Shown: piece by piece, positions 43,063 to 53,069 of the stretch | How positions within the stretch are numbered: the first letter of the stretch is position 1 | Layout of the letters: each line of letters begins with the position of its first letter | Assembly: GCF_000739775.1 (NCBI RefSeq) | Contig: NZ_BBJH01000004.1 | Coordinates: 186,001 to 250,000 of the forward strand | Origin: Paraburkholderia heleia NBRC 101817 | GTDB taxonomy: Bacteria; Pseudomonadota; Gammaproteobacteria; Burkholderiales; Burkholderiaceae | Length of the DNA stretch: 64,000 nt | Direction: 5' to 3' | The notes under the pieces: model-generated | Told to the model about the DNA's origin: nothing | The model's input: the letters and a program-made list of their open reading frames with translations, nothing else | Database searches by the model: none | Position numbers and translations under genes: made by a program

Positions 43063-46000
43063 TTACGGCTGGCGCGTGGTTTCGACCTGCTGCATCGGCG
43101 TGCTGTCGACCGGCGGCAGGGGTTTGCGCTCGCGCGGCGCGCGCGCGGGCTTCACCAGTTGCGCGGCGGCTTGCTGCGCGGCGCGCAGCTTGTCGGCGTC
43201 CGTATTGACCCAGACGAGACCCGCCGATTCCAGCATCGGGCGCAGCGTGTCTGCGGCAGTCGCAGCCGTGGGCGCTGCCGTTGCCACCGGGGCCGGATGC
43301 GTCGCGGCCGGCTCGGTGATCGCGACGACCGCGGGAGCGGCGGCTACCGCCTCTTGCGCCGGTTCCGGTTGAGCGGCGGGCGCTGCTGCCGCTGCTACGG
43401 GCGCCTCGGTCCGTGGCGCTTCGACGCGGTCTTCCCGCACGACAGGCTGCGCTTCGACCTGGATCGGCTCGACAGGGGCTGCCGGCGCGACAGGTTCTTC
43501 CGCTGCGGCAGGCGCCACAGGAGCGACAGGTTCGGCGGGTGCCACAGGTTCCCCGGCCTTCGGCTCGACTACGTGCGCGGTTTCGACGCTCGCCGGTGCG
43601 GCTTCGGCAGGTGCCGGCGCTGGCTCTGCAGCGGGCGCGACGGTTTCGACCTGCGTCGTCGTCACGGCGGCGGGCGCGTGCCCGGCTTCGGCGAGGACGG
43701 CTGCGGCCGGCAGCGCGGTCACGACAGTGTCGACAGCCGCTTCGGTGCGCGCTTCTGCAGCCGATGCTTCATGCACTTGCGCGGCAACGGCAGGCTGCTC
43801 GATCGCCGGTTGAGCGGGTGCGGCTTGCTCTTCGCCTTCCGGTGCGTCCGCACCCGGCGTGAGGCCTGCTGCTTCCGTTTCGCGCTCGCGGCGACCGCCA
43901 CGGCGGCCGCGGCGGCGGCGGCGGCGTTCTTCGCCTTCGCGCGGGGCGCCTTCTTCGTCGGCACCGAAGCTCACGCCTTCGGGCAGTTCTTCCGTTTGCG
44001 GCGCTTCGACGCCTTCAGCGCCTGCCGATGCGGCATCAAGACGCGCTTCCTGGGCTTCGGCGGCCTCGGCTTGCTGACGGCGGCGCGACTCATTGCGTTC
44101 GCCGCGTTCGCCGCGCTCGCCGCGTTCACCACGCTCGCGGCGCTCGCCACGTGCGGCGCCGGCTTCCGCCGTTACGTCGCTACGTTCCTGGCCGCGCTCG
44201 ACGCGTTCGATGCGCTGTTCGCGTTCGGCGCGCGGTTCGCGGGTTTCACGCTGCTCGCGCGGTTCGCGTTGTTCACGCGGCTCTCGCGGCTCGCGGGCAC
44301 CACGGCCTTCGCGGGCTTCACGCGGCTCACGCTGTTCGCGCGGCTCGCGTTCCTCCCGGCGGCCGGCCGGTTGACCAGTACGGGCGCCGCCTGCGCTTTC
44401 GCCGCGGCCTGCCGCGTCGCGGCCGCCGGAACGGCGATTGCGGTTGCGCTCGCCGCCGCCGGGCTTCTCACCGCGCTCGGTACGCGCTTCGCGGGTCGGA
44501 CGGGCGGTCTTTTCGGGTTGCGCGACCGGTGCCGGCGTGGGCGCCGCAGCCGGTGCGCCGCCGAAGAGGCGCTTGACCCAGCCAAAGAAGCCGCCGCCCG
44601 CGGGCGTGACGGCCGTCTGCGCTGCGACGGGCGCGGTTTCGGCCGGCTTGACCGGCGCGCTCGGCGCCGGACGCTCCGGCGTGATGCCCTTCACCGCGGC
44701 TTCCTGCTTGGGCTTGGCTTCGGCGGTGCGCTTGCTGTAGCCGGTTTCCGACTCGAGTTCGCGAGCCGCTTCCTCGGCCATCTTCCACGAGGCGCGCGGG
44801 TCGTCGAGGCGCGCATCGTCGTGACGCAGGCGCTCGAGCTTGTAGTGCGGCGTTTCGAGGTGCTTGTTCGGGATCAGAACGACGGCGACCTTGAAGCGCG
44901 ACTCGATCTTGTTGATTTCCGAGCGCTTTTCGTTGAGCAGGAAGGCGGTGACTTCGACCGGCACCTGGCAATGAATTGCCGCGGTGTTTTCCTTCATCGC
45001 CTCTTCCTGGATGATGCGCAGGACCTGAAGCGCCGACGATTCCGTATCGCGGATATGACCCGTGCCGTTACAGCGCGGGCAGGTCACGTGGCTGCCTTCC
45101 GAGAGGGCGGGGCGCAGGCGCTGGCGCGACAGCTCCATGAGGCCGAAGCGCGAGATCTTGCCCATCTGGACGCGGGCGCGGTCGTGGCGCAGCGCGTCTT
45201 TCAGGCGCTGCTCGACTTCGCGCTGGCTCTTGGCCGACTCCATGTCGATGAAGTCGATCACGATCAGGCCGCCGAGGTCGCGCAAGCGCAGCTGGCGCGC
45301 CACTTCGTCGGCGGCTTCGAGGTTCGTGCGCGCGGCGGTTTCCTCGATGTCGGCGCCCTTGGTGGCGCGCGCCGAGTTCACGTCGATGGCGACGAGCGCC
45401 TCGGTGTGGTCGATCACGATCGCGCCGCCCGAGGGCAGCGGCACCGTGCGCGAATACGCCGTCTCGATCTGGTGCTCGATCTGGAAACGCGAGAAAAGCG
45501 GCACGTCGTCGTGATACCGCTTCACCTTATTGACATTGTCCGGCATCACGATATCCATGAAGGCGCGCGCCTGGTCATAGATCTCGGTGGTGTCGATGAG
45601 GATTTCGCCGATGTCGGGCTGGAAGTAGTCGCGGATCGCGCGAATGACGAGGCTCGATTCCAGGTAGATCAGCATGGGCTGACCGGACTGGCCGGCCTGC
45701 GACGCAGCTTCGATGGCGCGCCACAGTTGCAGCAGGTAGTTCAGGTCCCACTGGAGCTCTTCGGCGGAGCGGCCGATGCCGGCCGTGCGCGCGATGATGC
45801 TCATGCCGTCCGGCAGTTGCAGCTGCGCCATGGTTTCGCGCAGTTCCTGACGGTCGTCGCCCTCGATGCGGCGCGATACGCCGCCGCCGCGCGGGTTGTT
45901 CGGCATGAGGACGAGGTAGCGGCCGGCGAGCGAGATGAACGTGGTGAGGGCGGCGCCCTTGTTGCCGCGCTCTTCCTTCTCGACCTGGACGATCAGCTCC

Positions 46001-46290
46001 TGGCCTTCCTTGAGGGCGTCCTGAATGCGCGCGCCGCGCATGTCGATGCCTTCGCGGAAGTACTGGCGCGCGACTTCCTTGAACGGCAGGAAGCCGTGGC
46101 GGTCTTCGCCGTAGTTGACGAAACATGCCTCGAGCGAAGGCTCGATGCGGGTGACGATCCCCTTGTAGATGTTGCCTTTGCGCTGTTCGCGCCCGGCGGT
46201 TTCGATGTCGATGTCGATGAGCTTCTGTCCATCGACGATGGCGACACGCAGTTCTTCCTGCTGTGTCGCGTTGAACAGCATTCGTTTCAT
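43063..46290 (-). CDS. rne: Ribonuclease E
   Basis: The 1075-residue endonuclease starts [20 protein letters not shown]. It has an S1 domain (about 35-125), the DNase I-like catalytic core with the acidic [13 protein letters not shown] and [10 protein letters not shown], and the zinc-link CPRCNGTG. The C-terminal half (from about 520) is disordered scaffold: an Arg/Glu tract built of REPREQ and RGERGER repeats that should bind RNA, then a long Ala/Pro/Val/Glu tract to the end. It is the core of the RNA degradosome at the inner membrane. GGAG precedes the start. The gene is divergent from rluC with a long leader. Confidence 0.97.
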   Translation of the reverse strand: MKRMLFNATQQEELRVAIVDGQKLIDIDIETAGREQRKGNIYKGIVTRIEPSLEACFVNYGEDRHGFLPFKEVARQYFREGIDMRGARIQDALKEGQELIVQVEKEERGNKGAALTTFISLAGRYLVLMPNNPRGGGVSRRIEGDDRQELRETMAQLQLPDGMSIIARTAGIGRSAEELQWDLNYLLQLWRAIEAASQAGQSGQPMLIYLESSLVIRAIRDYFQPDIGEILIDTTEIYDQARAFMDIVMPDNVNKVKRYHDDVPLFSRFQIEHQIETAYSRTVPLPSGGAIVIDHTEALVAIDVNSARATKGADIEETAARTNLEAADEVARQLRLRDLGGLIVIDFIDMESAKSQREVEQRLKDALRHDRARVQMGKISRFGLMELSRQRLRPALSEGSHVTCPRCNGTGHIRDTESSALQVLRIIQEEAMKENTAAIHCQVPVEVTAFLLNEKRSEINKIESRFKVAVVLIPNKHLETPHYKLERLRHDDARLDDPRASWKMAEEAARELESETGYSKRTAEAKPKQEAAVKGITPERPAPSAPVKPAETAPVAAQTAVTPAGGGFFGWVKRLFGGAPAAAPTPAPVAQPEKTARPTREARTERGEKPGGGERNRNRRSGGRDAAGRGESAGGARTGQPAGRREEREPREQREPREAREGRGAREPREPREQREPREQRETREPRAEREQRIERVERGQERSDVTAEAGAARGERRERGERGERGERGERNESRRRQQAEAAEAQEARLDAASAGAEGVEAPQTEELPEGVSFGADEEGAPREGEERRRRRRGRRGGRRERETEAAGLTPGADAPEGEEQAAPAQPAIEQPAVAAQVHEASAAEARTEAAVDTVVTALPAAAVLAEAGHAPAAVTTTQVETVAPAAEPAPAPAEAAPASVETAHVVEPKAGEPVAPAEPVAPVAPAAAEEPVAPAAPVEPIQVEAQPVVREDRVEAPRTEAPVAAAAAPAAQPEPAQEAVAAAPAVVAITEPAATHPAPVATAAPTAATAADTLRPMLESAGLVWVNTDADKLRAAQQAAAQLVKPARAPRERKPLPPVDSTPMQQVETTRQP

Positions 46291-47172
46291 TGAACGACTC
46301 CAGTGCGTTCGCGCGCGAACCGCACGGTGCGCGGCGGCGACGCCAGGCAGCACGGTGCGGGCAGCGGCGAGCCGCGCCTTATTGTGTTGTCACAAGCACG
46401 CTGGAGCGGGAACGATGGCGGGGAGAATTGCCTTTTCTGGGCGCCGGTCCGGCGTTGCATTGCCGTGGACGGGGCCGCGTGGGCACATGCGAAATACGTC
46501 TTCAAGAAGCGAAGAGACATGCCGCGGGTTCGCGACGGCAACGTTTTCCTGCGCTTCCAGTTCACCTGCCTGCCGAGGCCATGAGCGTGCCGATGGTTGG
46601 GCTCATCGTGTGCACATCGCACTGGCCGTGACAGACGCCGGCCGCAGCGGCGAACCGCGCGCGCTTGCGACTGGATCAGGTTCGCGGCGTCCAGATTCAA
46701 TCCGGGCCGCGCACGGGAAGCTTTTCAGGAACAACGCCCGTCTTCCCCCTCGGGGTGTCTCGCCGCTTTTGACGTCGCCATGTCCCGCACGTTGCCGGGA
46801 CGCTTCGGGCGCTCGCCGTATTTTCGCCACCAGCGCCTCCTGCGGCGGCCACTTCGACCGCGCGGCGGGACGCGCCGGATAAATTCTTTATACCAATGTT
46901 CCGTTACCGGCGGAGCCGCTCCTGACCGAACGTGCCTGTGGGCGCCGTCCCTGCCGGAGTGGTGATCCGTGCGTGCAACTCGTTGCTTCTCATCAAGCGG
47001 GGTGAGCAACCAGCCCCGGGCGCAAGTAAAATAACCGTTTATCGCTTGCAGCCTGCGCTCGCCGCGTGGTCCAAGTCCAGGATAACCCTCTTGGGGTTCG
47101 CAGGACATTGGGCTGTCTGGCCTGGGCCATTCGGCCTACCGTTGCGTCGGCGCTGGGCAAATTATATTCAGA
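46291..47172. other. Long divergent leader region between rne and rluC
   Basis: No gene is supported in these 882 bases. In enterobacteria the rne leader is long and mediates RNase E autoregulation; a similar leader is likely on the minus strand here. TATATT at about 47162-47167 is close to the rluC start and could be its -10 only if the message is nearly leaderless. Sites such as GTAAAATAACCG near 47026 and TTTATACC near 46886 could be promoters. I could not define an RNA fold by eye. Confidence 0.5.
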
Positions 47173-48216
47173 ATGAAAGGGTTAGGCAAAACATCCCAGA
47201 ATCAGGTCGCAAGCGACCAGGTTTCGTTCGTCGAAATCGACGAGGGCGCGGCCGGTCAGCGCATCGACAACTTTCTCGTGCGCGTCTGCAAGGGCGTGCC
47301 GAAAAGCCACATCTATCGCATTTTGCGCAGCGGGGAAGTGCGCGTAAACAAGGGTCGGATCGATGCGCAGTATCGGCTCGCGGAAGGCGACATCGTGCGC
47401 GTGCCGCCGATCCGCACGTCGCAATCGAGCGCGCCGGCCGGCGCTGCGCCCGTGCCGGCGGCCCAGTTTCCCGTCATCTACGAGGACGACGCGCTGCTCG
47501 TCATCGACAAGCCCGCCGGCGTGGCCGTGCACGGCGGCAGCGGCGTGGCGTTCGGCGTGATCGAGCAGCTGCGCGAGGCGCGCCCGCAGGGCAAGTTTCT
47601 CGAGCTGGTCCACCGGCTCGACCGCGAAACGTCGGGCGTGCTGATGCTCGCCAAGAAGCGCGCCGCCCTCGTGGGCCTGCATGCGCAGATGCGCGATAAC
47701 CAGACCGACAAGCGCTATTTCGCCTGCGTCCATGGCGAATGGGCGAGCGACTGGGGCCGTCGGCGCATTGTGAAGGAGCCGCTTCACAAGTACCTGACCC
47801 CGGAAGGCGAGCGCCGTGTGCGGGTTCAGCCGGACGGCTTGCCCTCGCATACGGTGTTCAATCTCGTCGAGCGCTGGCCGGGCTACGCGCTTCTCGAAGC
47901 CGAACTGAAGACGGGCCGCACGCACCAGATCCGCGTGCACCTCGCTCACCTCGGCCTGCCGATCGTCGGCGACGCCAAGTACGGCGACTTCGCGCTCAAC
48001 AAGGACCTCGCGCGCACGGGCGCGCGGCCGGGCATCAAGCGGATGTTTCTGCATGCGTACCGGCTGAAGCTCGCTCATCCGATTACAGGCGCCCCTTTGC
48101 AGTTCGAGGCGCCGTTGCCGGCGGACTGCCGCAGCTTCGTCGACGCGCTGCGCGCGCAGCGCGAGGAAGGCGCGGCGGCTGACGCGGCCCGACCTGACGC
48201 GGCCCGTCCCGAATGA
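47173..48216 (+). CDS. rluC: 23S rRNA pseudouridine synthase RluC
   Basis: The 347-residue enzyme makes pseudouridines 955, 2504 and 2580 of 23S rRNA (E. coli numbering, family knowledge). It has an N-terminal S4 domain (about 25-95), the catalytic HRLDRETSGVL with the Asp nucleophile, and LKTGRTHQIRVHLAHLGLP. The C-terminal tail (Ala/Asp/Pro-rich) is not conserved. Its divergent pairing with rne is the same as in E. coli. Confidence 0.95.
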   Translation: MKGLGKTSQNQVASDQVSFVEIDEGAAGQRIDNFLVRVCKGVPKSHIYRILRSGEVRVNKGRIDAQYRLAEGDIVRVPPIRTSQSSAPAGAAPVPAAQFPVIYEDDALLVIDKPAGVAVHGGSGVAFGVIEQLREARPQGKFLELVHRLDRETSGVLMLAKKRAALVGLHAQMRDNQTDKRYFACVHGEWASDWGRRRIVKEPLHKYLTPEGERRVRVQPDGLPSHTVFNLVERWPGYALLEAELKTGRTHQIRVHLAHLGLPIVGDAKYGDFALNKDLARTGARPGIKRMFLHAYRLKLAHPITGAPLQFEAPLPADCRSFVDALRAQREEGAAADAARPDAARPE

Positions 48217-48249
48217 CACCGAATCTGACAGCGTTTGGAGAAGTCCTGC

Positions 48250-48909
48250 ATGGCTCGAGAGTTATTTGACCTGATTGTGTTCGACTGGGACGGCACCCTG
48301 ATGGACTCGACCGCCCATATCACGCGCAGCATCCAGGCGGCATGCCGCGATCTCGGCCTGCCCGTGCCCGGCGACGAGGCGGCGAGCTACGTGATCGGCC
48401 TCGGCTTGCGCGAGGCGCTGCAGATTGCCGCGCCCACGCTCGATCCGGCCGACTACCCGCGCCTCGTCGAGCGCTATCGCATCCATTATTTGCTGAAGGA
48501 CCAGCAGACCGAGCTGTTCGCCGGCGTGCGCGAGATGCTCGCGGAACTGCGCGACACCGGCTACCTGCTCGCCGTGGCGACAGGCAAGAGCCGCGTGGGG
48601 CTGAACCGCGCGCTGGCGGATTCGCGGCTCACGAGCCTCTTCGACGGCACGCGCTGCGCCGACGAAACCTTCTCGAAGCCGCATCCGGCCATGCTTCAAG
48701 AGCTTACGCGCGAACTGGGGCAGGATCTGGGCCGTACGGTGATGATCGGCGACACGACGCACGATCTGCAGATGGCGATCAACGCGGGCGCGGCGGGCAT
48801 CGGCGTGGCGTATGGCGCGCATGCGTCCGGCGCCCTCGAAAAGCTCGAGCCGCGCTTCGTCGCGCCGGACGTGGCCGCGCTCGCAGGCTGGCTGCGGGAG
48901 AACGCATGA
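48250..48909 (+). CDS. HAD-IA phosphatase (Gph-like)
   Basis: The 219-residue protein is a HAD-superfamily phosphatase with motif I FDWDGTLMDS, motif II VATGKS, motif III Lys in SKPHPAML, and motif IV GDTTHDLQMA. The cap domain between residues 20 and 85 fits subclass I, as in phosphoglycolate phosphatase. The substrate is not determined. GGAG lies ten bases before the ATG. Its stop overlaps the Rieske gene start in an ATGA. Confidence 0.9.
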   Translation: MARELFDLIVFDWDGTLMDSTAHITRSIQAACRDLGLPVPGDEAASYVIGLGLREALQIAAPTLDPADYPRLVERYRIHYLLKDQQTELFAGVREMLAELRDTGYLLAVATGKSRVGLNRALADSRLTSLFDGTRCADETFSKPHPAMLQELTRELGQDLGRTVMIGDTTHDLQMAINAGAAGIGVAYGAHASGALEKLEPRFVAPDVAALAGWLRENA

Positions 48910-49310
48910 GCGCGGCGCCCGGGGCCGCGACGCTCGAGCCGGTGCGCGTCTGCGCGGCCGATGAACTTGCCGAAGGCGGCGCGGGGCGGCGCATGAACGC
49001 GACCTATGCGGGCGGCGACGCCGTGGTGTTCTTCGTGCGCTACGGCGGCGAGGTGTACGGCTACCTGAACCGCTGCGCGCACGTGCCGATGGAACTCGAC
49101 TGGGTCGAGGGCCAGTTCTTCGAGTCGTCGGGGCTCTATCTGATGTGCGCCACGCACGGCGCGATCTACCAGCCCGACACGGGCAAGTGCGTGGGCGGCC
49201 CATGCCGTGGCGGGCGTTTGCGCCCCGTGCGAGTCGAGGAACGCGACACGCCCGAGGGGCGTGCGGTATTCTGGCTGCCGGACGACGCATTGCGTCCGAC
49301 CCCAACCTGA
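48906..49310 (+). CDS. Rieske [2Fe-2S] domain protein
   Basis: The 134-residue protein is a single Rieske domain with the cluster ligands in RCAHVPMELDW and LMCATHGAIY (C-x-H and C-x-x-H). It resembles small Rieske ferredoxins used with oxygenases and electron-transfer chains. It sits between the HAD gene and sppA and is translationally coupled to the first. A physiological partner cannot be named. Confidence 0.88.
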   Translation: MSAAPGAATLEPVRVCAADELAEGGAGRRMNATYAGGDAVVFFVRYGGEVYGYLNRCAHVPMELDWVEGQFFESSGLYLMCATHGAIYQPDTGKCVGGPCRGGRLRPVRVEERDTPEGRAVFWLPDDALRPTPT

Positions 49311-49345
49311 CCTCCGACCTTCGATCCCTTTCGACCCCCGCTCGC

Positions 49346-50350
49346 ATGTCCGACAATCCGACCCCTGATTCGAACGAAGCCCCCCGCGGCGCTTCGTCAG
49401 ACCGCGGCGCCCCCGCGCCTGGCTGGGAGCGCGAGGCGCTCGAACGCATCGCGCTCGCGGCCATCACCGAGCAGCGTGCGGCGCGTCGCTGGCGCATCTT
49501 CTTTCGCTTCGCGTTTCTAGCCGTGTTCGTGGTGATCGCGTGGGCGATCCTCGACCTCTCGGGCGCGCGCGTGGAGAGTGAAGGGCGTCACACGGCGCTG
49601 GTTTCGCTCGAGGGAGAAATCGGCTCCGACACCCAGGCGAACGCCGACGACATCATCAGCGCGCTGGACAGCGCCTTCGACGACGACGGCACGGCAGGCG
49701 TGGTCCTGCACATCGACAGCCCCGGCGGCAGCCCGGTGCAGGCCGGCATCATCAACGACGAGATCCGCCGTCTGCGCATCAAGTACCCGGCAGTCCCGCT
49801 GTACGTCGTGGTGGGCGACATGTGCGCTTCGGGTGGCTATTACGTCGCGGCGGCCGCCGACAAGATCTATGTCAACAAGGCGAGCATCGTGGGCTCGATC
49901 GGCGTGCTGATGGACGGTTTCGGCTTCACCGGCCTCATGGACAAGCTCGGCATCCAGCGGCGCCTGCGCACCTCGGGCGAAAACAAGGGTTTCTTCGATC
50001 CCTTCTCGCCCGACACGCCGAAAATGGACGCGCACGCCCAGGAGATGCTCGATCAGATCCACCAGCAGTTCATCGACGCCGTGAAGGCTGGCCGCGGCAA
50101 ACGTCTGAAGGATTCGCCGGATATCTTCTCGGGGCTGTTCTGGACCGGTCAGAAGAGCGTGGAGCTCGGTCTCGCGGATGGCTACGGCGACACCGATTAC
50201 GTGGCGCGCGAAATCATCAAGGCGCCGGACGTCGTCGATTACACGGTCAAGCAGAGCCTCACCGATCGCGTGGCGAAGCGAGTGGGCGCGAACATCGGCT
50301 CGGCGGCCGTGCATTCGCTGCTGATGGGCGGCAAGGTGTCGGTGCACTGA
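49346..50350 (+). CDS. sppA: Signal peptide peptidase SppA-type S49 protease
   Basis: The 334-residue protein has a charged cytoplasmic start, one membrane anchor (about 50-70, IFFRFAFLAVFVVIAWAILD) and a periplasmic S49 domain. The nucleophile Ser lies in VGDMCASGGYYVAAAAD, and AGVVLHIDSPGGSPVQAG holds the oxyanion region. The single-domain size fits the short SppA form, which cleaves signal peptides left in the membrane. The catalytic Lys is probably in the AGRGKRLKDS segment. It is followed by a convergent terminator. Confidence 0.9.
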   Translation: MSDNPTPDSNEAPRGASSDRGAPAPGWEREALERIALAAITEQRAARRWRIFFRFAFLAVFVVIAWAILDLSGARVESEGRHTALVSLEGEIGSDTQANADDIISALDSAFDDDGTAGVVLHIDSPGGSPVQAGIINDEIRRLRIKYPAVPLYVVVGDMCASGGYYVAAAADKIYVNKASIVGSIGVLMDGFGFTGLMDKLGIQRRLRTSGENKGFFDPFSPDTPKMDAHAQEMLDQIHQQFIDAVKAGRGKRLKDSPDIFSGLFWTGQKSVELGLADGYGDTDYVAREIIKAPDVVDYTVKQSLTDRVAKRVGANIGSAAVHSLLMGGKVSVH

Positions 50351-50392
50351 GCGGCGGCGGTGCGTCAGCTTCCCGTCGCGCCATAGAAAAAT

Positions 50393-50434
50393 TGGCCGCT
50401 GCGCGATGGTTGCGCGGCGGCCATGTTTCTTTTT
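50393..50434. terminator. Bidirectional terminator between sppA and the methylase gene
   Basis: TGGCCGCTGCGC and GCGCGGCGGCCA form a 12-pair stem with one T-G wobble and a seven-base loop. TGTTTCTTTTT follows on the plus strand, and TTTTT on the minus strand. Confidence 0.8.
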
Positions 50435-50450
50435 GCATGCCGAAGGCCGT

Positions 50451-51182
50451 TCAGTGCGCGAGCAGCAGGAAGATCGCCGGCCGCTTGTGCAGTTCGGGCG
50501 CGGGCTTGTTCTTCCAGTCGGACACGGCGCGGCTCACGATCGTCTCGGTGGGCAGCGTGAGATCGGCGGCGACGCACACGAGCGTGGAGGGCGCGCAGGT
50601 CGCGAGCAGCGCGTCGAGCAGCGCGCGGTTGCGATAGGGCGTCTCGATGAAGATCTGTGTCTGCTTGCTCTTGCGCGAGACCTGCTCCAGATCGCGCAGC
50701 TTCTTCACGCGCTCGTTCGCGTCGACGGGCAGGTAGCCGTGAAACGCGAAGCTCTGGCCGTTCAGGCCCGACGCCATCAACGCGAGCAGAATCGAGCTCG
50801 GGCCCACGAGCGGCACGACCTTGATGCCGCGCTCGTGCGCGCGCCGCACGAGCAGCGCGCCCGGATCGGCGACTGCGGGCACGCCCGCCTCGGAAACGAG
50901 CCCCGTGTCGATGCCCGCAAGCAGCGGTGCAAGCAGCTTGTCGACCTCGCCTGCGGGCGTGTTGACGTTGAGTTCGCGGATTTCGATTTCCTGGATCGGA
51001 CGCGTCGTGCCCACGCGCTTGAGAAAGGCGCGCGTGGTCTTCGCGTTTTCGCCGATGTAGCTTGCGAGCGCGCCCGCGCGTTCGCGCACGGGCGTGGGCA
51101 GGACGGCGTTGAGCGCGGCGTCGTCACCGTCGCCCAGCGTGTTGGGGATCAGATAGAGGGTGCCCTTTGCTCCATTCGTCAT
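50451..51182 (-). CDS. RsmI-like SAM-dependent methyltransferase
   Basis: The 243-residue protein has the tetrapyrrole-methylase fold of RsmI: the N-terminal GTLYLIPNTLGDGD, LVSEAGVPAVADPGALLVR (the SAM-binding segment), VPLVGPSSILLALMASGLNG, and FIETPYRNRALLDALL. RsmI 2'-O-methylates C1402 of 16S rRNA, but this version is shorter than E. coli RsmI (286 residues) and may be a paralogue with another target. It is translationally coupled to the upstream maf gene by an ATGA overlap. Confidence 0.88.
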   Translation of the reverse strand: MTNGAKGTLYLIPNTLGDGDDAALNAVLPTPVRERAGALASYIGENAKTTRAFLKRVGTTRPIQEIEIRELNVNTPAGEVDKLLAPLLAGIDTGLVSEAGVPAVADPGALLVRRAHERGIKVVPLVGPSSILLALMASGLNGQSFAFHGYLPVDANERVKKLRDLEQVSRKSKQTQIFIETPYRNRALLDALLATCAPSTLVCVAADLTLPTETIVSRAVSDWKNKPAPELHKRPAIFLLLAH

Positions 51183-51817
51183 GCTCGTGTCTCCAGCAGC
51201 GGATAGCCCGCCGCAAGCAGCATGCGCGTGAGCGCGATGAGCGGCAGGCCAATCAGGGCGGTGGGGTCGTCCGATTCGATCGCGTCGAGCAGCGCGATGC
51301 CGAGTCCCTCCGATTTCGCGCTGCCCGCGCAGTCGTAAGGCGTCTCGGCGCGCAGATAGGCGTCGAGCGCGGCGTCGGGCAGGTCGCGAAAGCGCACTTT
51401 CGTGACGACATCGACGGTATCCGTTTGGCCAGTCGCGGTGTCGAGCACGCTCAGGGCACTATGGAACAGCACTTCGCGGCCGCGCATGGCCTGCAGTTGC
51501 TCGAGCGCGCGTGCATGCGTGCCGGGCTTGCCGATCTGGCGGCCGTCGAAGGTGGCGACCTGATCGGAGCCGATCACGAGCGTGCGCGCGGCGCCCGCGG
51601 GCAGGGCGGCGGCCACGGCGCGGGCCTTCGCAGCAGCGAGGCGCAGCGCCGTTGCCTCGGGCGTTTCGCCGGGGTGCGGCGTTTCGTCGACGGCGGGCGC
51701 GGCCGTGTCGAAAGGAATGCGCAGACGCTCGAGCAACTCGCGCCGGTAGCGCGAGCTGGAGGCGAGGACGAGGGCGGGGCGGCCCGTGCGCGGGGCGTGC
51801 GAGGGAGAATCCTGCAT
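51179..51817 (-). CDS. Maf-family nucleoside triphosphate pyrophosphatase
   Basis: The 212-residue protein is a Maf/YceF-type pyrophosphatase that removes non-canonical or modified nucleotides such as m7GTP. Signatures are LVLASSSRYRRELLERLRIP, the metal-binding AVDETPHPGETPEATALRLA, and IGSDQVATFDGRQIGKPG with the catalytic Asp. E. coli yceF lies next to yceD, rpmF and plsX, as here. I chose the ATG at 51817, directly before the conserved N-terminal strand. Confidence 0.92.
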   Translation of the reverse strand: MQDSPSHAPRTGRPALVLASSSRYRRELLERLRIPFDTAAPAVDETPHPGETPEATALRLAAAKARAVAAALPAGAARTLVIGSDQVATFDGRQIGKPGTHARALEQLQAMRGREVLFHSALSVLDTATGQTDTVDVVTKVRFRDLPDAALDAYLRAETPYDCAGSAKSEGLGIALLDAIESDDPTALIGLPLIALTRMLLAAGYPLLETRA

Positions 51818-52005
51818 GTTCGATCGGGGTAGGAAAGCGGCTGCGAATGTGTAGCTGCGAAGGTGACGGGAGAAAAGACGGCTATGGCTTGGCGATTTTC
51901 GGGTGGATTTTTCGTCGAAAACGGGGTGGATATCCCGCAAAACGTCGCCGGAGGCTCCCGAAAACCGCGCTCGCACAGACAACTTGCGTATGCGAGCTTA
52001 AGTGT

Positions 52006-52034
52006 TTGACTCGCAAAGATAAAGGCGATATGAT
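52006..52034 (+). promoter_or_regulatory. Sigma-70 promoter of the yceD-rpmF-plsX-fab cluster
   Basis: TTGACT (52006-52011) and TATGAT (52029-52034) are 17 bases apart, close to consensus at both boxes. Transcription should begin near 52041. It faces yceD. Confidence 0.8.
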
Positions 52035-52132
52035 TTTGGGCTTTTCATCGGTATGCTCTCGTCGCACGTCTTGTGCGGGCGTTCGGATCTTGCGGCGTCA
52101 CGGCTCAAAAAACTTGCCGGCAGCGGCGTGTC

Positions 52133-52168
52133 GATGGCGAATGTAGGCAAGATGGCGAACGTAGGCAA
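52133..52168. repeat. Two tandem 18-base repeats in the yceD leader
   Basis: GATGGCGAATGTAGGCAA is followed directly by a copy with one C for T change. It lies in the transcribed leader. Function unknown. Confidence 0.7.
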
Positions 52169-52293
52169 GCGCGGGTCGATATTGACCAATGCGGAGACCA
52201 TTGCGGGCCGGCACGAGCGGAATTGCTGCAAGCCGCCAACGGCTTTCGCGCATCGCTCGCCGGCCGCCCAAGCCTTGAAGCGGGAGAGAGCGC

Positions 52294-52935
52294 ATGATCG
52301 AACATTCCGGCAAGCCTGCTGGCGCCGAACTGAACCCGCGCGACTTCGATATCTTCGAATTTGCGCGCAGCGAGCGCGAGGCGGCGGGCGTCGTGCGCGT
52401 CTCGCAACTGCCGCGCATGTTAAACGAAGTCCCGGCCGAGGCGCCAGATCGCGACACCGCGTTCACCTGGCAGGCTGCGGGCTTTACGCAGCAGGAATTG
52501 CAGGACAACGGCACCGAAGGGCCGCAGCCATACCTGCGGCTGGCTGTTCACGGTGGCGCGTGGCTCACGTGCCAGCGGTGCCTCGCTCCTTACGAGCAGG
52601 CATTCAATGCGGATGCGACCTTCCGTATCGTCCAGACGGAAGAAGAGGCGGACGAGTTTCCGCTCGACGACGATGAAGTCGAAGTGATCGTGGGCTCGCG
52701 CCATTTCGATCTCGTCGACTTGATCGAAGAGGAGCTGTTGCTCTCGCTGCCGCTGGTGCCGAAGCACGAGGTCTGTCCGGAGATTCACGAAAGCCTCGCC
52801 TCGGGTCCCGACGGCGCGGAGGGCGTGGACTCCGTGGACGACGTGCCGGAGCAGGAAGTCGAGCCGGAAGAGCGCGTCAACCCGTTTGCGGCGCTCGAAT
52901 CGCTCAAGAAGGACGGTCCTGGCAGCAAGCACTAA
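52294..52935 (+). CDS. yceD: YceD/DUF177-family protein
   Basis: The 213-residue protein belongs to the YceD family found before rpmF in most proteobacteria. The conserved zinc-type pair is LTCQRCLAPYEQ; the region FDLVDLIEEELLLSLPLVPK is the second signature, followed by CPEIHE. It is linked with rRNA metabolism and L32, though its exact activity is not fully established. It is longer than E. coli YceD (173 residues) because of an acidic C-terminal extension. GGGAGAG precedes the ATG. Confidence 0.93.
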   Translation: MIEHSGKPAGAELNPRDFDIFEFARSEREAAGVVRVSQLPRMLNEVPAEAPDRDTAFTWQAAGFTQQELQDNGTEGPQPYLRLAVHGGAWLTCQRCLAPYEQAFNADATFRIVQTEEEADEFPLDDDEVEVIVGSRHFDLVDLIEEELLLSLPLVPKHEVCPEIHESLASGPDGAEGVDSVDDVPEQEVEPEERVNPFAALESLKKDGPGSKH

Positions 52936-53069
52936 GGCAAGCCTTGGGCGGCTGCGTGGGGCAGGCAGTACCCGACGCGTGGGCCTGAGCCCGGAGTCCG
53001 GCTATCCCCCCAGGGTGGCGGCGGCCGGATCGGGCTGTGTTAGAATTCGGAAAATTTTCAGGAGTTATC

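Larger units (their letters stand above)
51818..52293. other. Divergent region between maf and yceD
   Basis: This 476-base stretch is divergent and has no supported gene. It contains a strong promoter (52006-52034) and a short tandem repeat (52133-52168). A leader of about 250 bases would precede yceD if that promoter is used. Confidence 0.6.

Noticed and set aside
42700..46293. A 1197-codon plus-strand reading frame opposite rne
   Set aside because: Its product is a low-complexity mirror of the repetitive rne coding strand with no domain. rne is certain on the other strand.
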